Below are positions 1-52,650 of a stretch of DNA of 64,000 nucleotides, piece after piece (the stretch's first letter is position 1; the number at the start of each line of letters is the position of its first letter). The stretch comes from Hermodice carunculata. Its lineage: Eukaryota > Annelida > Polychaeta > Eunicida > Amphinomidae. Position numbers and translations under genes: made by a program. The notes under the pieces are model-generated. The model did not search any database, had not been told where the DNA came from, and saw nothing but the letters and a program-made list of their open reading frames with translations. The stretch is from NCBI GenBank assembly GCA_964020975.1, contig OZ026625.1, forward strand, positions 8,920,242 to 8,984,241, read 5' to 3'.

Positions 1-907
1 TATTGCACTGTGTTTCTTCACAGACATGTATACTAATTTATTCCCTGATTGAACTCTGTCATTGCCTTTTCAGCTGCTTTGCTATTGATTACATTATTGT
101 AGCCTGTATCATCCATACTTGGATTGTACTATTTCAAAATGTTTGTCAAACAAGAGGGCTATGACAGTCATGCCCTTGACTTCACCTGCAGGGACTGAAA
201 GAGGCTTTGTATAAGCCTGAGGAATTAGGTCAAGGTCCCCAATGTTCAGTCTCAGTGAAGCCTTTACTGAAGACCTTAATCATATGCAGTATTGAAAATC
301 CTAGCTCAAATAGGTCTCGAGACACAAAGTGAACAGTAAAATTTACAAAAAAAGTAACCCAAGTGATCTTGGGAATAAGGCCAAGATCACCCATGTACAG
401 TCACAAGCTGGCCCATACAGTGAGCTCTCATTTTGTGCCATAAGAAATTCCAAGCTCAAAAATGTCATGTGAGTTACTGATACGAAATTTACCAAAATTA
501 CGCTGTGTCCTTGACTAGTTCAATGTCACTCGCATGCAGTCATTTTAGCATATCCCATAGAGAGGACCATCATCAGGCCCATTTTCAAAGTCCAAGTCCT
601 GATTCAGATAGTTTTGAGTTGCCTACCAAAATGGACGTTTACCAAAATTGTCCTGTGACCTTAGAAATTAGGTCATATGAGCAAATGAAAAAACCTGGGA
701 GTCCCAAATTTGTCCCTGTGTCTTTTTAATGCAGGGATAAGAAAGAAATTCATAAAAATCAACAAGTCAGTGAAGTGTGACATTGTAAACAAAACTTTGA
801 AAAGTGAAAAAAAAGTTGAAGCCCACAATTCAATTCTGGGATAGATTGGTGGTTCAGTTGCCATAATCATGACCCATGATTTTGAGTGTCTGATCCTTTC
901 TGTGCAG
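1..907. other. Upstream intron with dispersed-repeat sequence
   Basis: It must be intronic because the first visible TDRD5 exon starts inside a codon. It contains loosely repeated phrases of the ggtcaaggtc / catgcagtca type, seen also elsewhere in the introns. No coding signal is seen. Confidence 0.5.
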
Positions 908-41170
<40,263 letters not shown>

Positions 41171-41450
41171 CTCTAGAAAACTAATAATCGACGATTATAG
41201 TTTTGATAGTAATTATCGTCATATAAGCAGGATTTTTTTTTTTTTTTTGCATGCTGCTGAACCTGCAGAACAGAGACTGATTTTCATCCCGCATCTGTGT
41301 GTACTACAGAGAGCTGGGGGGGGGTGCTTTTTTTTTTTTCAAACTCCTAAGAAAGCTTTAAGAGGAGATCAAGTAAAATAGATTCGTTGTGTATAAACAT
41401 TTATTCTGTATCAACAATAAAAAAATATATGGTGCTAAACATTAAAATTG
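41171..41450 (+). other. Presumed TDRD5 3'UTR with AATAAA signal
   Basis: The sequence after the stop is AT-rich with T and G homopolymers. AATAAA occurs at 41416-41421, about 250 bases after the stop, and is the first plausible polyadenylation signal; another AATAAA lies at 43904. Which one is used cannot be told. Confidence 0.5.
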
Positions 41451-41651
41451 CAAAACTATGAGAAACATTGTATTTCAAGGAAGAAAGCATGAAGAATTTG
41501 ATTCTCAGATGTGTTGCAATTCTTTGCTTACGTATGTCAATATATTAAACACTGTTTTCACCTTGGCTGTGAAGTGACACTTTGAAGAAATGATTCCTGA
41601 TTAGTTTTGCATGGCCAAGACTAAATTCTTCAGTGTCATATTTTGGACTGA

Positions 41652-41709
41652 GTCAACAGCTTTTCTCGGTGTGCAGTGGGCCCAGTGTGTGCCGAGAAAA
41701 GCTGTTAAC
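41652..41709. repeat. Hairpin of the 24482 family
   Basis: The arms gtcaacagcttttctcgg / gagaaaagctgttaac pair with about six mismatches. The flanks (actga...cctggggta) also match those at 24475-24555, so it is an older copy. Confidence 0.75.
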
Positions 41710-43035
41710 CTGGGGTATACTCTCTGGAACTACAGGCATACTCAGTCTGGTACTTGAATGTAAGGTCTTTTTTTATGAGGAATACTAATCTGAGATCCTA
41801 ATGATAACTCAGACTAGATTAAAAACAGGTACTGCACATAGAGGATAGTATTGTTTAGTTGTTTAAAGACAACTTGTTTCTAAAAAATACTGCCTAATGG
41901 ACAATCATGCCCCCCCCCCCAAAAAAAAAAACATTTTAAATGGAATCTGGTAATATCTGTGTGTGTTCTGAAAGTTTGCATTCTTACATAGTTTTTTTGT
42001 GGTTTTTTGTTTTGAAGAACTAAAAATTTACATCAAGACTCTAGACTCATACAGGCCGACTTAACAGCTTCAGAGTCGGTCACAAAATGTGGAGGCTTGT
42101 AGGGTTAAGAATAAATCAGTATAAGGAACATATTTAAGTGGGCAAATTGATACGTACAAATGACGTATAACTGGTTTTGATAACCAATATGAAGAGCTTC
42201 TGAAGCCACTGCAGTATGGGAAACCATTTGGTGTATAAAATAGGATGTTTCGTAGACTTTTTGAGTTAAGTAGTTTTATTCAGTGTAAATTGCAGATTTT
42301 TGATTTAAAGCCTGCCCAACATATTTGTGATAATGCCACATTTCTTTCATATCCTTGGAGGCTTTGAGTATTGAAATAGATAAGTGTCCACAATTTGCCA
42401 TCAGGGAAATAAATGTAAACTTGCAAATAATTCTCACTTGCTTGTGACATGCTTTCATGGATCAGACAACCTTCATGTTGTGTGTTGTGAATTGCATATT
42501 TTGATGATAATGGTCTTCATGCAGTCATTTTCATAACATTATTGCTCAAGCATTCAATATTTTTTTCAGGAAACACTATGGTGTATAATTGATGGCATGT
42601 GGTTGGATATTTAAATGGTAAAAGTTGTATGTAATGTTACTAGTGAACACACTTTTTTAATTTGTCACTGGAATTTGTTGCCACATGGTCAAATGGTTAC
42701 AATCTGAATATTGGGAACTTGAGATAGGATCAAAATCCTTTCCAATTCTCACAACAGATGTGGACATGCCAGGGGCCACTCAATCATGTTGAAAGGGACT
42801 TTGATGATTGAGGAGTACAGAGTATAATTTTGCATATATATGTTGATTCAATAGAAACTGGACCCTATCTATGCAAACCAGGCAGCTGGTGTATAATTAA
42901 AAAAAATGAACAGCCCTGCTTTCCAATAATCATTGCTTGATTGAGAAGACTTGTATTATTTTTTTGTGATAAATTAATTTTAGAAGTTAGTGATAAATAT
43001 TATTTTTGTTGTCCAAAGTGGTGATTTTCAATATA
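41710..43035. other. Intergenic sequence after TDRD5, no clear feature
   Basis: AT-rich, with a C run and A run at 41911-41931. No supported gene or element. Confidence 0.5.
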
Positions 43036-43209
43036 CAGTGAAAACTTATTATAATGACACCATCTGTTCCCTTAGAAATGTGTCGGATAACTGAATATGT
43101 GAGATAAATGAATCAAATAACAAAGAAAATAAACCTTTTCCCATCAAAATTTGTGTCATTATATTGAATATGTCGGATATCTGAGTGTCGTTATAATGAG
43201 GTTTCACTG
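43036..43209. mobile_element. 174-bp MITE, TA target site, CAGTGAAAAC ends
   Basis: The ends cagtgaaaacttattataat and complement attataatgaggtttcactg (about 25 of 28 pair counting the TA) are flanked by TA. The cagtgaaacctc motif is typical of pogo/Tigger-like miniature elements. Confidence 0.85.
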
Positions 43210-43527
43210 TATATGTGTTCCTTTAAGTATGTGTTTAAAGATGCACCTGATGTGCAGGACACTGACAAGGAATAATGAAGGATAAATCCTGTTTCCATTT
43301 ATCTGTATATTCCAGATTCCCAGTGGGTGAAATTTTAAAGTTTCCTTTAGTTTTTATGTGAACTGCCAACCCAGTGCTAAACACTCATAATTTGTTATTC
43401 AGGACTTGGCACATTATGTTTTGGCAGTTTGTATTTAAAATACAAATTGATACATAGAGAAGTACCAACTTTGTCTAACTTGGCATCTTTTAAAAAAATC
43501 CAATAAGAAACAGAGAATTGTGCAGCA

Positions 43528-43678
43528 CAGTGGTTCCTGTCTTGAGAGATCGCTCGGAGAGACTGCTTGGATGAAAGACCACTGGCTTTAGATGACCACT
43601 TTCTCAAGATGCAGTGTTCACAGCTTCTGATGTTACGCATACGGCCTCTAAGGGATGACCTCTCTCAAGTGACCACAA
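43528..43678. mobile_element. Degraded MITE of the CAGTGG class
   Basis: Left end cagtggttcctgtcttgaga is nearly identical to that of 21410-21588. The right end is decayed (ctctcaagtgaccac). It is intergenic, about 2.4 kb after the TDRD5 stop. Confidence 0.6.
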
Positions 43679-43961
43679 TTTGGTCATCACAAAGTGGGGT
43701 CAATCAGGACTGGATTCACTGTAGTAAGAACAAAAGTATCGAGACAACTGGGTAATAATATTTCAGCACTTGAGAAAAAAAGTGATGCATGATCCCAGGA
43801 CCTAGGTTTTATTTTGGAATGATCAGAGGATATAAGGTGCTTATGTCATGTGGAGTGTTGAGTTGATGTCCTGCTTCTACTGCGTATATGTTACATTTCA
43901 GAAAATAAACAGTTTGTAAAAGAATAGTTTTTTTGACCTGAGTTTTACTTCCAGGATTGTC

Positions 43962-44012
43962 TGCGAAGCAGGCCCTCTACCCCCAAAACAGAGTCTGCTT
44001 CGCAGGCAACTT
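43962..44012. repeat. Short hairpin
   Basis: The arms ttgtctgcgaagcaggc and gtctgcttcgcaggcaa pair with a few mismatches around about 15 bases. Confidence 0.7.
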
Positions 44013-45251
44013 CCAGGAATGATGGTGAAAAATTTTAATGACATGGAAAACTAAACATTTTAATTATGTCGTAATGCCTGGATTTCATTAGACAAATAAG
44101 TCAACACATACTCAGATTCTTCGTGAAGATGAGGGCTTACGGGTGCCATCATTAGTCTAGGTCCAGGCCTCTGAGAAGATTTTATGTGATATGAGTTCTG
44201 CAGGGGAGGGGAGAGTGGACAGAAAGCCTTCATCCTGAAGTCAGAAGTTCAATATATGTCGACAGAGCCTAGGCCCATGGGCCTCTTGTTTCTCTTTTTC
44301 ATTTCTTTTTTTTTGGGGGGGGGGGGGAGGGGGGGCTGGTGGTTCAGGTGATGGTAACAAAAGTGAACACTGACAAACTGAATATTCAGAAATACTCTTC
44401 AGATACTGGTTTCTTAATTCTGATATGGTTTGGACGATGGTGTTTCAAAAATATATGTGACTCTCTTAGCTGGCAAAGAACTGTTGGTAATATGTACATC
44501 ATTTTTGCAAGCAAGAATACATGTTATTCTGGGTGACATCAGTAGGGACAGGCACAAAAATTTCAAGTTACATACATAAATTTAATTTTTGTCTCTAAAT
44601 ATGCAGCTTGCTAGCCCATTTCCAAATCTGCAAAAAAAAATTTTCTATCTGGATTACAAGTGGAGATATTGAATTCTGAAGTTTGTACATTTTCGGGGTC
44701 AAAATGCTGTTTTTGTAGACAAAATGCCTATCAAATACATTGTAGGGTTGTAGGCTTGTCTACATGTCTGTGTGGATGCCAACAGAGGCAACTGAGCATC
44801 CCCATATAAGAAAAACGTGAAGCCAAAGTCCGTATGTGTGTGTGTAGGAGAGAGAGAGAAGAGCTTATTACAATATTCATGTACAGATACGAAAAGGACT
44901 GTGCACAAATTACATAAGAAATGGTCTTGACACAAGATCATTTTTTATTTTGATGTACGGAACTGAACGTACATTCTGTGATAGTCTTGCGTCGATGTAA
45001 AAGTAACAAAAGTATATATACACTGTATTCATGAAGTGATGACAGTCTTCAGAAGCATTATTTTGTAATTTGTGGATGACATGTCTCGATGATGTAGATG
45101 GGAGTGAAAATAATTTCAAGATACTGTCATCTAGACGATATGTCGACCCTTGATTTGCTGTCTGGCTTTGCCATCTATGAAGTCTTGAAAAGAATTTATT
45201 GTTGGTCATCTGAGAAATAATTCCGAAATAATACATTCAAGTTGCATTTAC
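44013..45251. other. Intergenic, no clear feature
   Basis: A G run lies at 44314-44335 following the phrase cccatgggcctcttgtttc, which resembles the gatgtgcctcttgttt at 8017 and is likely a repeat end. No coding signal. Confidence 0.45.
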
Positions 45252-45424
45252 AGTAGAATCTCCAAGTAAGACCAACTCTGTAAAGAGACCATTTCCATAT
45301 TAAGACCATCAATTTACAGTCCCATTTTTGTTTATCCTTAAACCATATTCTTATCAAGACCACTCCTCTATTAAAACCACATTTTTCAGTCCTGTAGGTG
45401 GTTTTAACAGGGAGATTCTATTGC
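45252..45424. mobile_element. 173-bp MITE, CAGTAGAATCTCC ends
   Basis: The ends cagtagaatctcc and ggagattctattg are inverted; TA lies on the left and GC on the right, probably a decayed TA. Same size as the other CAGT elements. Inside, aagaccac / gtggtttta phrases repeat. Confidence 0.7.
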
Positions 45425-45990
45425 ATGGTCATTGTAGAAAGTGGCATGATCCAGTCAAGTTTTAAATTACTTTCAAGTTGTGTTTGGATTTGACCCCTAG
45501 ATACATGTCTTTGTAATATTATTGTAACTGGGAATTATGACACTGTGTTCTTCTAGATCTCCTGTAACACAGGAACACGGCCTTGGGGGATGGGGCATTC
45601 TGTGCCTCTCAATCTCCACTAGTAAAGATTCATGAGACTGTATGCCTGTCGATCACAATTGTATGGACAGTGACAAAAAAGGGGGTGGATACTTGTGTTC
45701 AATATGTAATATTGAAAAATATATGAACAAGTTGATCGGGGATTATCTGAAATATTTGAAATTACGACACCTTTGTCATCAGAAAAAAATGGAGCCCAGT
45801 TTTATGAAGAAAGGTTGACAACACTGTCACAATTTTGAACCGTGCTAAGTCCGTGCAACTTGGACCCATCAGCAGTGCTTGCAATCGGTAACATCAGGTT
45901 GTTCCTCTTGTTCACGTGCATGAAAGAATACCCTGTATTTCAAGACCGACTTGAAAAGGCGGGACAGTGTTCATTCAAGACGTATATCTA
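45425..45990. other. Intergenic, no feature seen
   Basis: No open frame, inverted ends or tandem repeat stood out. Confidence 0.5.
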
Positions 45991-46817
45991 GGGGAAGGTT
46001 GCTGGGATTGGACCACTGCCTCGATTGGACCACTTCTCTCCTGAAGCCCCTTGGTGTCGAGAAGTCTGATTGGTTATTGTAACTACTTCTTTTGAAACTT
46101 TCCAGAACGCCATGAAAAGTGGGGGTACCAGTCTCCTCATTTTGCTGTAAATTTATGCAGATTAATGAAACTGTCAAGTCTGATCTAACTTTAGGGTGGC
46201 ACATTATTGGGTGTAAAATAGAGTTCACAACTCGTTTTGAAACAGAATGTTAGTTGTATCGTAGGAATAAAGGTTCACTTCAGAATGCCTAAACATAGTT
46301 TCAGAAAAACATTCAGGGTCAAGGTCAATATTAATTTATTCAAAGTAGTGTCCAGTTGCCTCGATTGGAACCAAAAAACTTCCTTGATGTGACCGTTTGT
46401 ACCTTGGTGGTCCTATCGAGGAGATGGTGGTCCAATTCAGGGTATATGTTATTTTTGGTCTAAAAGTGGACATATTGGCCAAATTTAAAAAATCATAATT
46501 GAAGTTTTAATATTATCTCGCAATATTAAGCTCAGAATACAAGAATTCAATCCATTTTTACATTGATGGGTCGGCGGTCCATTTGTGGAAACCATGTGGT
46601 CCAATCGAAAACGAGGTATCCTCGATTGGGACACTTTCATCAAATCTTATTTTTTGTCGTAATTAAATTATTGTTAACATAAACGGGTCTTTGGTAGTAC
46701 CATAATAATCTGCTTATGGATGCCGATTCATTTCATACTTCAACACGCGAAAAAGTGTCTTTGTTTTCCTATAGCAGGCTGATGAAGTTAGGGGGTCCAA
46801 TCCCAGCGACCTTCCCC
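45991..46817. mobile_element. 827-bp non-autonomous DNA transposon, TA target site
   Basis: The ends ggggaaggttgctgggattg and the complement caatcccagcgaccttcccc (one mismatch) are flanked by TA. The motif tcgattggacc and its complement occur about five more times inside in both orientations. No coding frame. It lies just 3' of the first four-pass gene. Confidence 0.85.
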
Positions 46818-47042
46818 TACATTGTGCATGTTATGATTATTGTACCTTTGTGGTGTACAGTTGTTTGCTGAGCGGCCTGCCAAGCCCGATATGTTTTTGA
46901 GCAGACGACTTTTGAGGCACTGGTCAATGAGTCCAGGGCTGTGGAGCAATGAATCTGTAAAACGTCATAAGTTGATTCGCTCAGCTTGTAACTGTCATCC
47001 TTCATCCGAAGTATGATAAAGGACGTCACAAGAAGTTCCCGC

Positions 47043-47239
47043 TTATTTGTTCCTTGCTCCCACTGAGTTGCCGCCGCCACCACTACCACCGCCACCAACG
47101 CCAACCATCTCTAAAATAAGGCAGATGCCAGCGCCTATGGCTAGCAAAGCTGCCGACGAAGCCAGAGTGGATGCATAGGCTGGCGCTCTTCCGTGGTTTG
47201 CCGAATCCCAGATTGCCATACCAATCACGACGCACGCAG
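47043..47239 (-). CDS. Four-pass gene 1, exon 2
   Basis: It begins after ttgcag and ends in TAA. It encodes the end of segment three (ACVVIGMAIWD), segment four and the Gly-rich tail. Confidence 0.8.
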
Positions 47240-49267
47240 CTGCAATGAGTAAAGGGTATTATGCCTTTATCATATTATATAAAGCCTGACGTCATACTAG
47301 CTGCAACAAATTTTGGTTGAAGTGAAATTAATGATGGGGTTTACGTGATAGGAATTGAACCTAGAATTATTGTTGAACAGATAGGCCTAAACCAAACGAA
47401 ACTATCATGTATTTTCAGCAAAGAGTTTCAAAGCAGTTGAGCACTCGAACTTAAAATTTCCATGATATCACTGTAAACATAGGCCTATACTTTTGATCTG
47501 CTGCTGATCATATAAGCTGTAGGCCTACATATGTTTCATCAACTTCCAGTGGTACACACCCCCACCGCCCATAGCAGGACTGCCAGGAGCTCAGAGAAAG
47601 AATTTACGAACTCGTGAGCAACAACTTTCATAATCCAAAGGTATGTATTACATTGAGTTTGTTTCATAAACTGATAACACCGATTCTTACACATGCCTGT
47701 GAAATTTGGGGACCATATGAGTTACCATTTGATAAATATATAGCAGATAACGAAATTGGCAGCTATCTAAATTCATCTTTCGAAAAAGTCCATTTAAGTT
47801 TCCTGCGTTTCTGTTTGGGTGTACACAAGAAAGCTACGAATATAGCAGTACTCAGTGAATTAGGTGAATATCCCCTGGCACTTAAAATATATCCAAAAAA
47901 GTGTAAGAATTGGTTACGAATTGTGCACATGAGACCCGATACATTGCTTTATGACTGCTTCCTTTGTAACGTTGATAATATTGAAACGGGAAAATTTAAA
48001 TGGATATTGTCATTAAGATATGTATTCCAGATGTTTGGTTTCAATAGAATGTGGGAGAATGTCGGCTATAAGACTGAGGAATTTCCTTAAAAAATTTTGG
48101 ACAAAAGATCAAAACGAAGATTCAATATTCAGTGGGCGAAATCTATGGAAAATAACTGCGGAGAAGACAAAAAATTAAGAACTTATACAAAATTTAAAAG
48201 AAACTTTGAAATGGAGAAATATCTACTATTAATTAGGGACCGTTCATTACAGAAAAATTTCACTCGATTTAGAATAAGCGCCCATAATTTAAAGATTGAA
48301 ACTGGTAGGCATAAAAGACCCCACAAGATCCCGTTAGAAGAAAGACTGTGTGACAATTGCAATGAAATAGAAGATGAGATACACTTGATAACAACCTGCA
48401 AAAATTACGATCCTGAACGTCAAAATTTATATATCACCTTAGATGCTATTTTCCCTTTCTTCTCTGATTTAGTTGACTCAGATAGATTTGAATTTATAAT
48501 GAATTTAGACGATAGTGATAAAATTGTTTCTGTGATAACTTTTTTCTCGGCCCTTGTTGACAAAAGGGGAGCATTTTAGTTGTTGTATTTTTTTTGTTTT
48601 TTGTTTTAATTGGTAATTCTTTACGCCTTATGTTCCTTGTCAAGATGCAAGTTTTCACTGTGGTATTGAGTATTTGTGTTTGATGTTTTGTTTATTTGTG
48701 CTTGTATTGTGTCTCTGTGTGTATAGCAAAATATTGCAAATGTAATTGTGATGCAGCTAATAAAGTTCATTTCATTTCATTTCATTTCATACAAACGATA
48801 AAGGCAGATGTAAGACCATGAAATGGAAATAAAATTTCATATTTTGTTTACTAGGGCTCCCCTGTTGAATGACAGTTTGCGCCAACAAACTGCACAAACG
48901 AAAAAAAAAAATCCGAAATTAATGGATTTTATTGATAAGAGTAGGCAATTTCCCGGTGAAGTCTAAGAGCTTATTACACAATTATAAGATAAGCCTTACC
49001 AGCAACAAAATCTAGAATAATGGTAGCGATGATGGCGAATTTGTTTCCATTGAGTTCATCCAGGAAGACAAGACACAACGTCATGAAGAAAGCGGCCAGG
49101 AAACACAAGTATCCAAACACCTCAAAGAAGACGGTCGATTGCCAATGATAGCCGCCACTAGGAACATGTTGACCAGTGGACAGACAATGTAGGAGCAACA
49201 CAAAACCCACCGTTGTAAACAAGAAAGTCAGTTTCTTTAACAATGAACAGGAGTTGAAATCACCCAT
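47043..49267 (-). CDS. Four-pass membrane protein gene 1 (two exons, 154 aa)
   Basis: Exon 1 (49267-49000) and exon 2 (47239-47043) join at a phase-1 intron (donor g/gtaagg, acceptor ttgcag). The product has four hydrophobic segments: LTFLFTTVGFVLLLHCL, EVFGYLCFLAAFFMTLCLVF, IIATIILDFVAAACVVIGMA and LASSAALLAIGAGICLILEM, with a conserved DELNGN turn between segments two and three. The tail is GVGGGGSGGGGNS then ARNK. I start at MGDF because the paralogue starts MADL at the same distance from segment one; an in-frame ATG lies 33 codons upstream (49366). Size and layout resemble MARVEL-domain proteins, but I do not recognise a named family. The intron holds an antisense LINE fragment. Confidence 0.8.
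47600..48790 (+). mobile_element. 5'-truncated LINE fragment, RT C-terminal region, in antisense to its host intron
   Basis: Two same-frame open stretches (47614-48090 and 48097-48579) are separated by one in-frame TAA. They hold LHACEIWG-like THACEIWG, LRFCLGVHKKATNIAVLSEL and a CDNCNEIEDEIHLITTC zinc-knuckle-like motif, all usual after the reverse-transcriptase domain of LINE proteins. After a stop come about 190 bases of 3'UTR, an AATAAA and a (TTTCA)5 tail. The clade is not certain (CR1/Jockey-like group). It fills most of the intron of four-pass gene 1. Confidence 0.85.
49000..49267 (-). CDS. Four-pass gene 1, exon 1
   Basis: 89 codons plus one base, from ATGGGTGATTTC to the donor gctg/gtaagg. 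It encodes membrane segments one, two and most of three. Confidence 0.8.
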
Positions 49268-49725
49268 GATTGATGCAGCGTACGAGTTCCCAACGTCTGA
49301 AGTTCTGATCGCTTTGCGGCGGTAGTTAAGGACTCTCCCGCGAGAGAGAGTAGGAAAGGTGCTCAATTTGCATTGCCTTTAACATGGAGAGCAAACAAAA
49401 CGCACACTTGGGCCTAATTTTTTTACAAAATCCTTGTTGATTTTCGAAACATATGGCTGCTATTGTCGTAGTTGGGTGTGTGCCTGCATAAAATTGTTAA
49501 ATACGTCTGTTAGCTTGTACTTGGAGCGACGACCAGTTTAATATTTAAGCATATAGCCTGTTATATATTGTTGCGCGGATTGTTGAGTGAGAGCAAACAC
49601 TTCAGTAGCCTAATTTGTGAAGTTATTTTTGTCAGTATGGTATTCAAAAGAAATATATCAATGTTATTGTTTAGCAGGGACAGTCCTTCCAATTTGAAAA
49701 CCAATAAGTACTAAGTAGATAAGTG

Positions 49726-49775
49726 GGTAAGTAAATAGATAGGTGGGTAGGTAGGTAGGTAGGTACCTAGCTGGC

Positions 49776-49870
<95 letters not shown>
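49726..49870. repeat. Compound tetranucleotide microsatellite
   Basis: Successive (GTAG)n, (GACA)n and (GATA)n tracts. Confidence 0.95.
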
Positions 49871-49993
49871 GCATTTTTCATTGTTCTTAAAGTCAGTAAC
49901 GGTTTCCCTTGAGTCATGTATTAGTCTAGTTCAACCAGGTCCATAATTTTGATATCTTTATCCGCTCATTAAAACTAACATCAGTACATCATG

Positions 49994-50044
49994 ATGTATG
50001 TATGTATGTATGTATGTATGTATGTACGTACGTATGTATGTATG
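49994..50044. repeat. ATGT microsatellite
   Basis: About 12 copies of TGTA with two TACG interruptions. Confidence 0.95.
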
Positions 50045-50082
50045 CATATAAAAATACCCCTAAGGTAATTATAAACACTTAC

Positions 50083-50427
50083 AGCACCTGAAACACTGGG
50101 ATTATCTCCAGTTTGTGCATGATCAAGGAAGCCTTGTGTTATGCACAGATCGTTAATAAGATCACATTCAGTCCTGGTAAATGTACATTCGAACTGAGCG
50201 TCCCTTATTTTGCAAAGTTCTGTCACTGCGGAGGCCGTTATGTTGACATTAGAATGTGGCCCATTAGGGTTGTTTACACTACAACGTGTAATTCCTTGAG
50301 ATCGTATGAGGGAAATCGGGATTTGAAAAGTCCATGTTTTGACAAATGTAGTTGAGCAAATGACAGAAAGTGCAGCAGCAGCAGAACAGCCCACACATAG
50401 ACACCCCACCTCTCCCCGTGCTAGCAT
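50083..50427 (-). CDS. Candidate orphan exon, secreted or membrane-anchored Cys-rich piece
   Basis: An open frame runs from ATG at 50427 to a perfect donor (ggtgct/gtaagt). It encodes a hydrophobic N-terminus (CSAAAALSVICSTTF) that could be a signal or anchor, then a loop with five cysteines, one N-glycosylation site (NIT) and the phrases CKIRDAQFECTF and RTECDLINDLC. This is unlike the surrounding low-complexity frames. No second exon was found and no family is recognised. The sequence before the ATG has repeated gctagca words, so the start may be wrong and an upstream acceptor may be used. Confidence 0.35.
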
Positions 50428-50919
50428 TATTTTTAGGCATGCTCAAACGTGCTGGCATAAACTCTTGTGCGATGGAGAAAAAATCGCATCGCCGAATGCT
50501 CATGCTCAACAACCAAATATGACAGGAGCTACTCGCCATTGGCACAATGCTTTTGGTGACACGCACAATGTGTTTGGCTAATGGCAATGGTTCGTCACAA
50601 AGTGCGCACAGCGCATGGTGCGGTTGGCGATGAGCATTAATGCGTTTGGCTATAAACATAATGCGCCCAGCCATTGGCCATATGCGTTTTGTCCCCGAAA
50701 TGCCAATGGCATTGGTTTGCACTTTCTCACCTGGATCTACTAGCATACGCTCACGTGCTAGCATTTAAAAAAAAAAAATTGGCACGCGAGGACACATTTT
50801 AAAAATACCAGCACAAAGGCAACTTATGTGTGAGCTGTACTGTGCTTTTAAAGGCTATGCTGGAAGGGTCATTCGTTCGGATTTAACTTAAGGCTCAAAG
50901 TGTATGGGATAGGCCTAGG

Positions 50920-51144
<225 letters not shown>

Positions 51145-51347
51145 TCCAGAATAGCTAAAACTGAATCAATGATTCAAAGGACTTCCGATAAGTAGGGCTC
51201 TTGAAACATGGGGCAACGTGCATTTGTGCAGTGACGAAAGCCGTTCCTTCAGAAAATTGGCAAGCACCGTGTACCATCGTTTCTGTTTATACATTGCCTA
51301 TAGATTATAGCATGGTTTGTTGTCCATACGAAGAATATCAACGAGCA

Positions 51348-51413
51348 CTGGGTGCCATATATGCAGAACAAGTGAGCGCAGCGAACGATTTCTGCTATAT
51401 GGTACCCAGTGCG
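51348..51413. repeat. Hairpin, about 22-bp arms
   Basis: cactgggtgccatatatgca pairs with gctatatggtacccagtg around gcgcagcgaac. Confidence 0.75.
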
Positions 51414-52208
51414 AGACTGGATAAACCTTGCAGACTTTCAGTTATATTCTCATACCACACGCCAATGAGCACAAACTGATTTTATGTTTCCATGCATGTT
51501 GATGTCAAAATGGGACTGAACACATACAAAAGCCATTTCTTATTGTAAATCTATGTTTACAACTGAAAAAATAGCCATTTATATTCTAGGACCTTTTCTG
51601 CAATAGTGATCAGTTTTGGTCAATATTATATTGGCAATCGTTCCAAATATACATGCCTAGCCCACCTAAGTTAAGTGTATTTGATTGGCATTTCCTGTTT
51701 TGCCAAATACAAGAATAGACCTACAATTTATCAGGCGACTGTGAAACTAATACAGAGTTATCGATTTGCAAAAGTTTGTTCTTGTGACAGATGTAGGCCT
51801 ATTTGATGTTGATGAGAGGACGCGTCAAAGGGAATCCACTATAGTGGCATAATGAAACAAACAAACAAACAAAACCTGAACTTTTCTCTACTTGAACTTT
51901 CAGTACATCTTCCTCTGGACTGTTACTGTGTGTTTGTATGTTAGGTGCCATTTTCTTGTATCTTTGAGAGCGAAATATCATCATCATTTCTCGGAGTGAA
52001 ATCTAAAACTCGTATCTCAAGGTAGACAGCACGACTCCTCAGTTCAACATGAAAGCAAGCATAAGACTGAAGTGTTAAACCAACGAAAATTTGCATTTGG
52101 TTGAAACAGGGTAGTAAACTTGATATTCAGATACGGGAATGTAAGCTCTCAAAAGATGTATACTTTTTGCTGCCCTTTGTCCGGAGAGTGGGCAGTATAT
52201 ACCAAGTA

Positions 52209-52386
52209 CAGTGGTACCTGCTGTATGTGGGTACCCCTTCTGACAAGAAAAAGGGGCCATATACAGCCGATGACCTGTCACTACAGGTAAGTTTTACAAA
52301 GAAATTGACTCCTATGTCTGAGCCTAGAGACCACAAAAAGCAATGCGGCTGCTCACGGCAGTGTTTGCATACAACAGGTACCACTG
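52209..52386. mobile_element. 178-bp MITE of the CAGTGG class
   Basis: The ends cagtggtacctgctgtatg and catacaacaggtaccactg are inverted (one mismatch). TA lies on the left; the right flank is CA, probably a decayed TA. Confidence 0.82.
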
Positions 52387-52590
52387 CAGAGCTTGCCACA
52401 GTTTCTGGACATTTATAGCTTCGCTGAATGTCTGGACAGATTGGCTAATTTGAACATTTCTGAAACCCTCTAAGTAGCGCATTGAATTTAACGAAACATG
52501 GTATATGGGCATTTTTCAACCGCCGATAAACCAAACAACTGCCCACCAGACGATCTGAGGACTACAATTCTGCCCATAAACCACCCAAGA

Positions 52591-52591
52591 C

Positions 52592-52624
<33 letters not shown>

Positions 52625-52650
52625 TGTATGTATGTATGTATGTATGTATG

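Larger units (their letters stand above)
49268..50082. other. Intergenic stretch upstream of four-pass gene 1 with microsatellites
   Basis: The first 450 bases would hold the promoter; no clear TATA box was identified. The rest holds (GTAG)n, (GACA)n, (GATA)n at 49726-49870 and (ATGT)n at 49994-50044. Confidence 0.5.

Noticed and set aside
49726-50044. Regular short repeats that could suggest a CRISPR-like array
   Set aside because: They are plain tetranucleotide microsatellites without spacers, in an animal genome.
50279-50764. 161-codon minus-strand open frame
   Set aside because: It crosses GC-rich repeated words (gctagca, tttggc) and is in another frame from the better candidate exon at 50083-50427.
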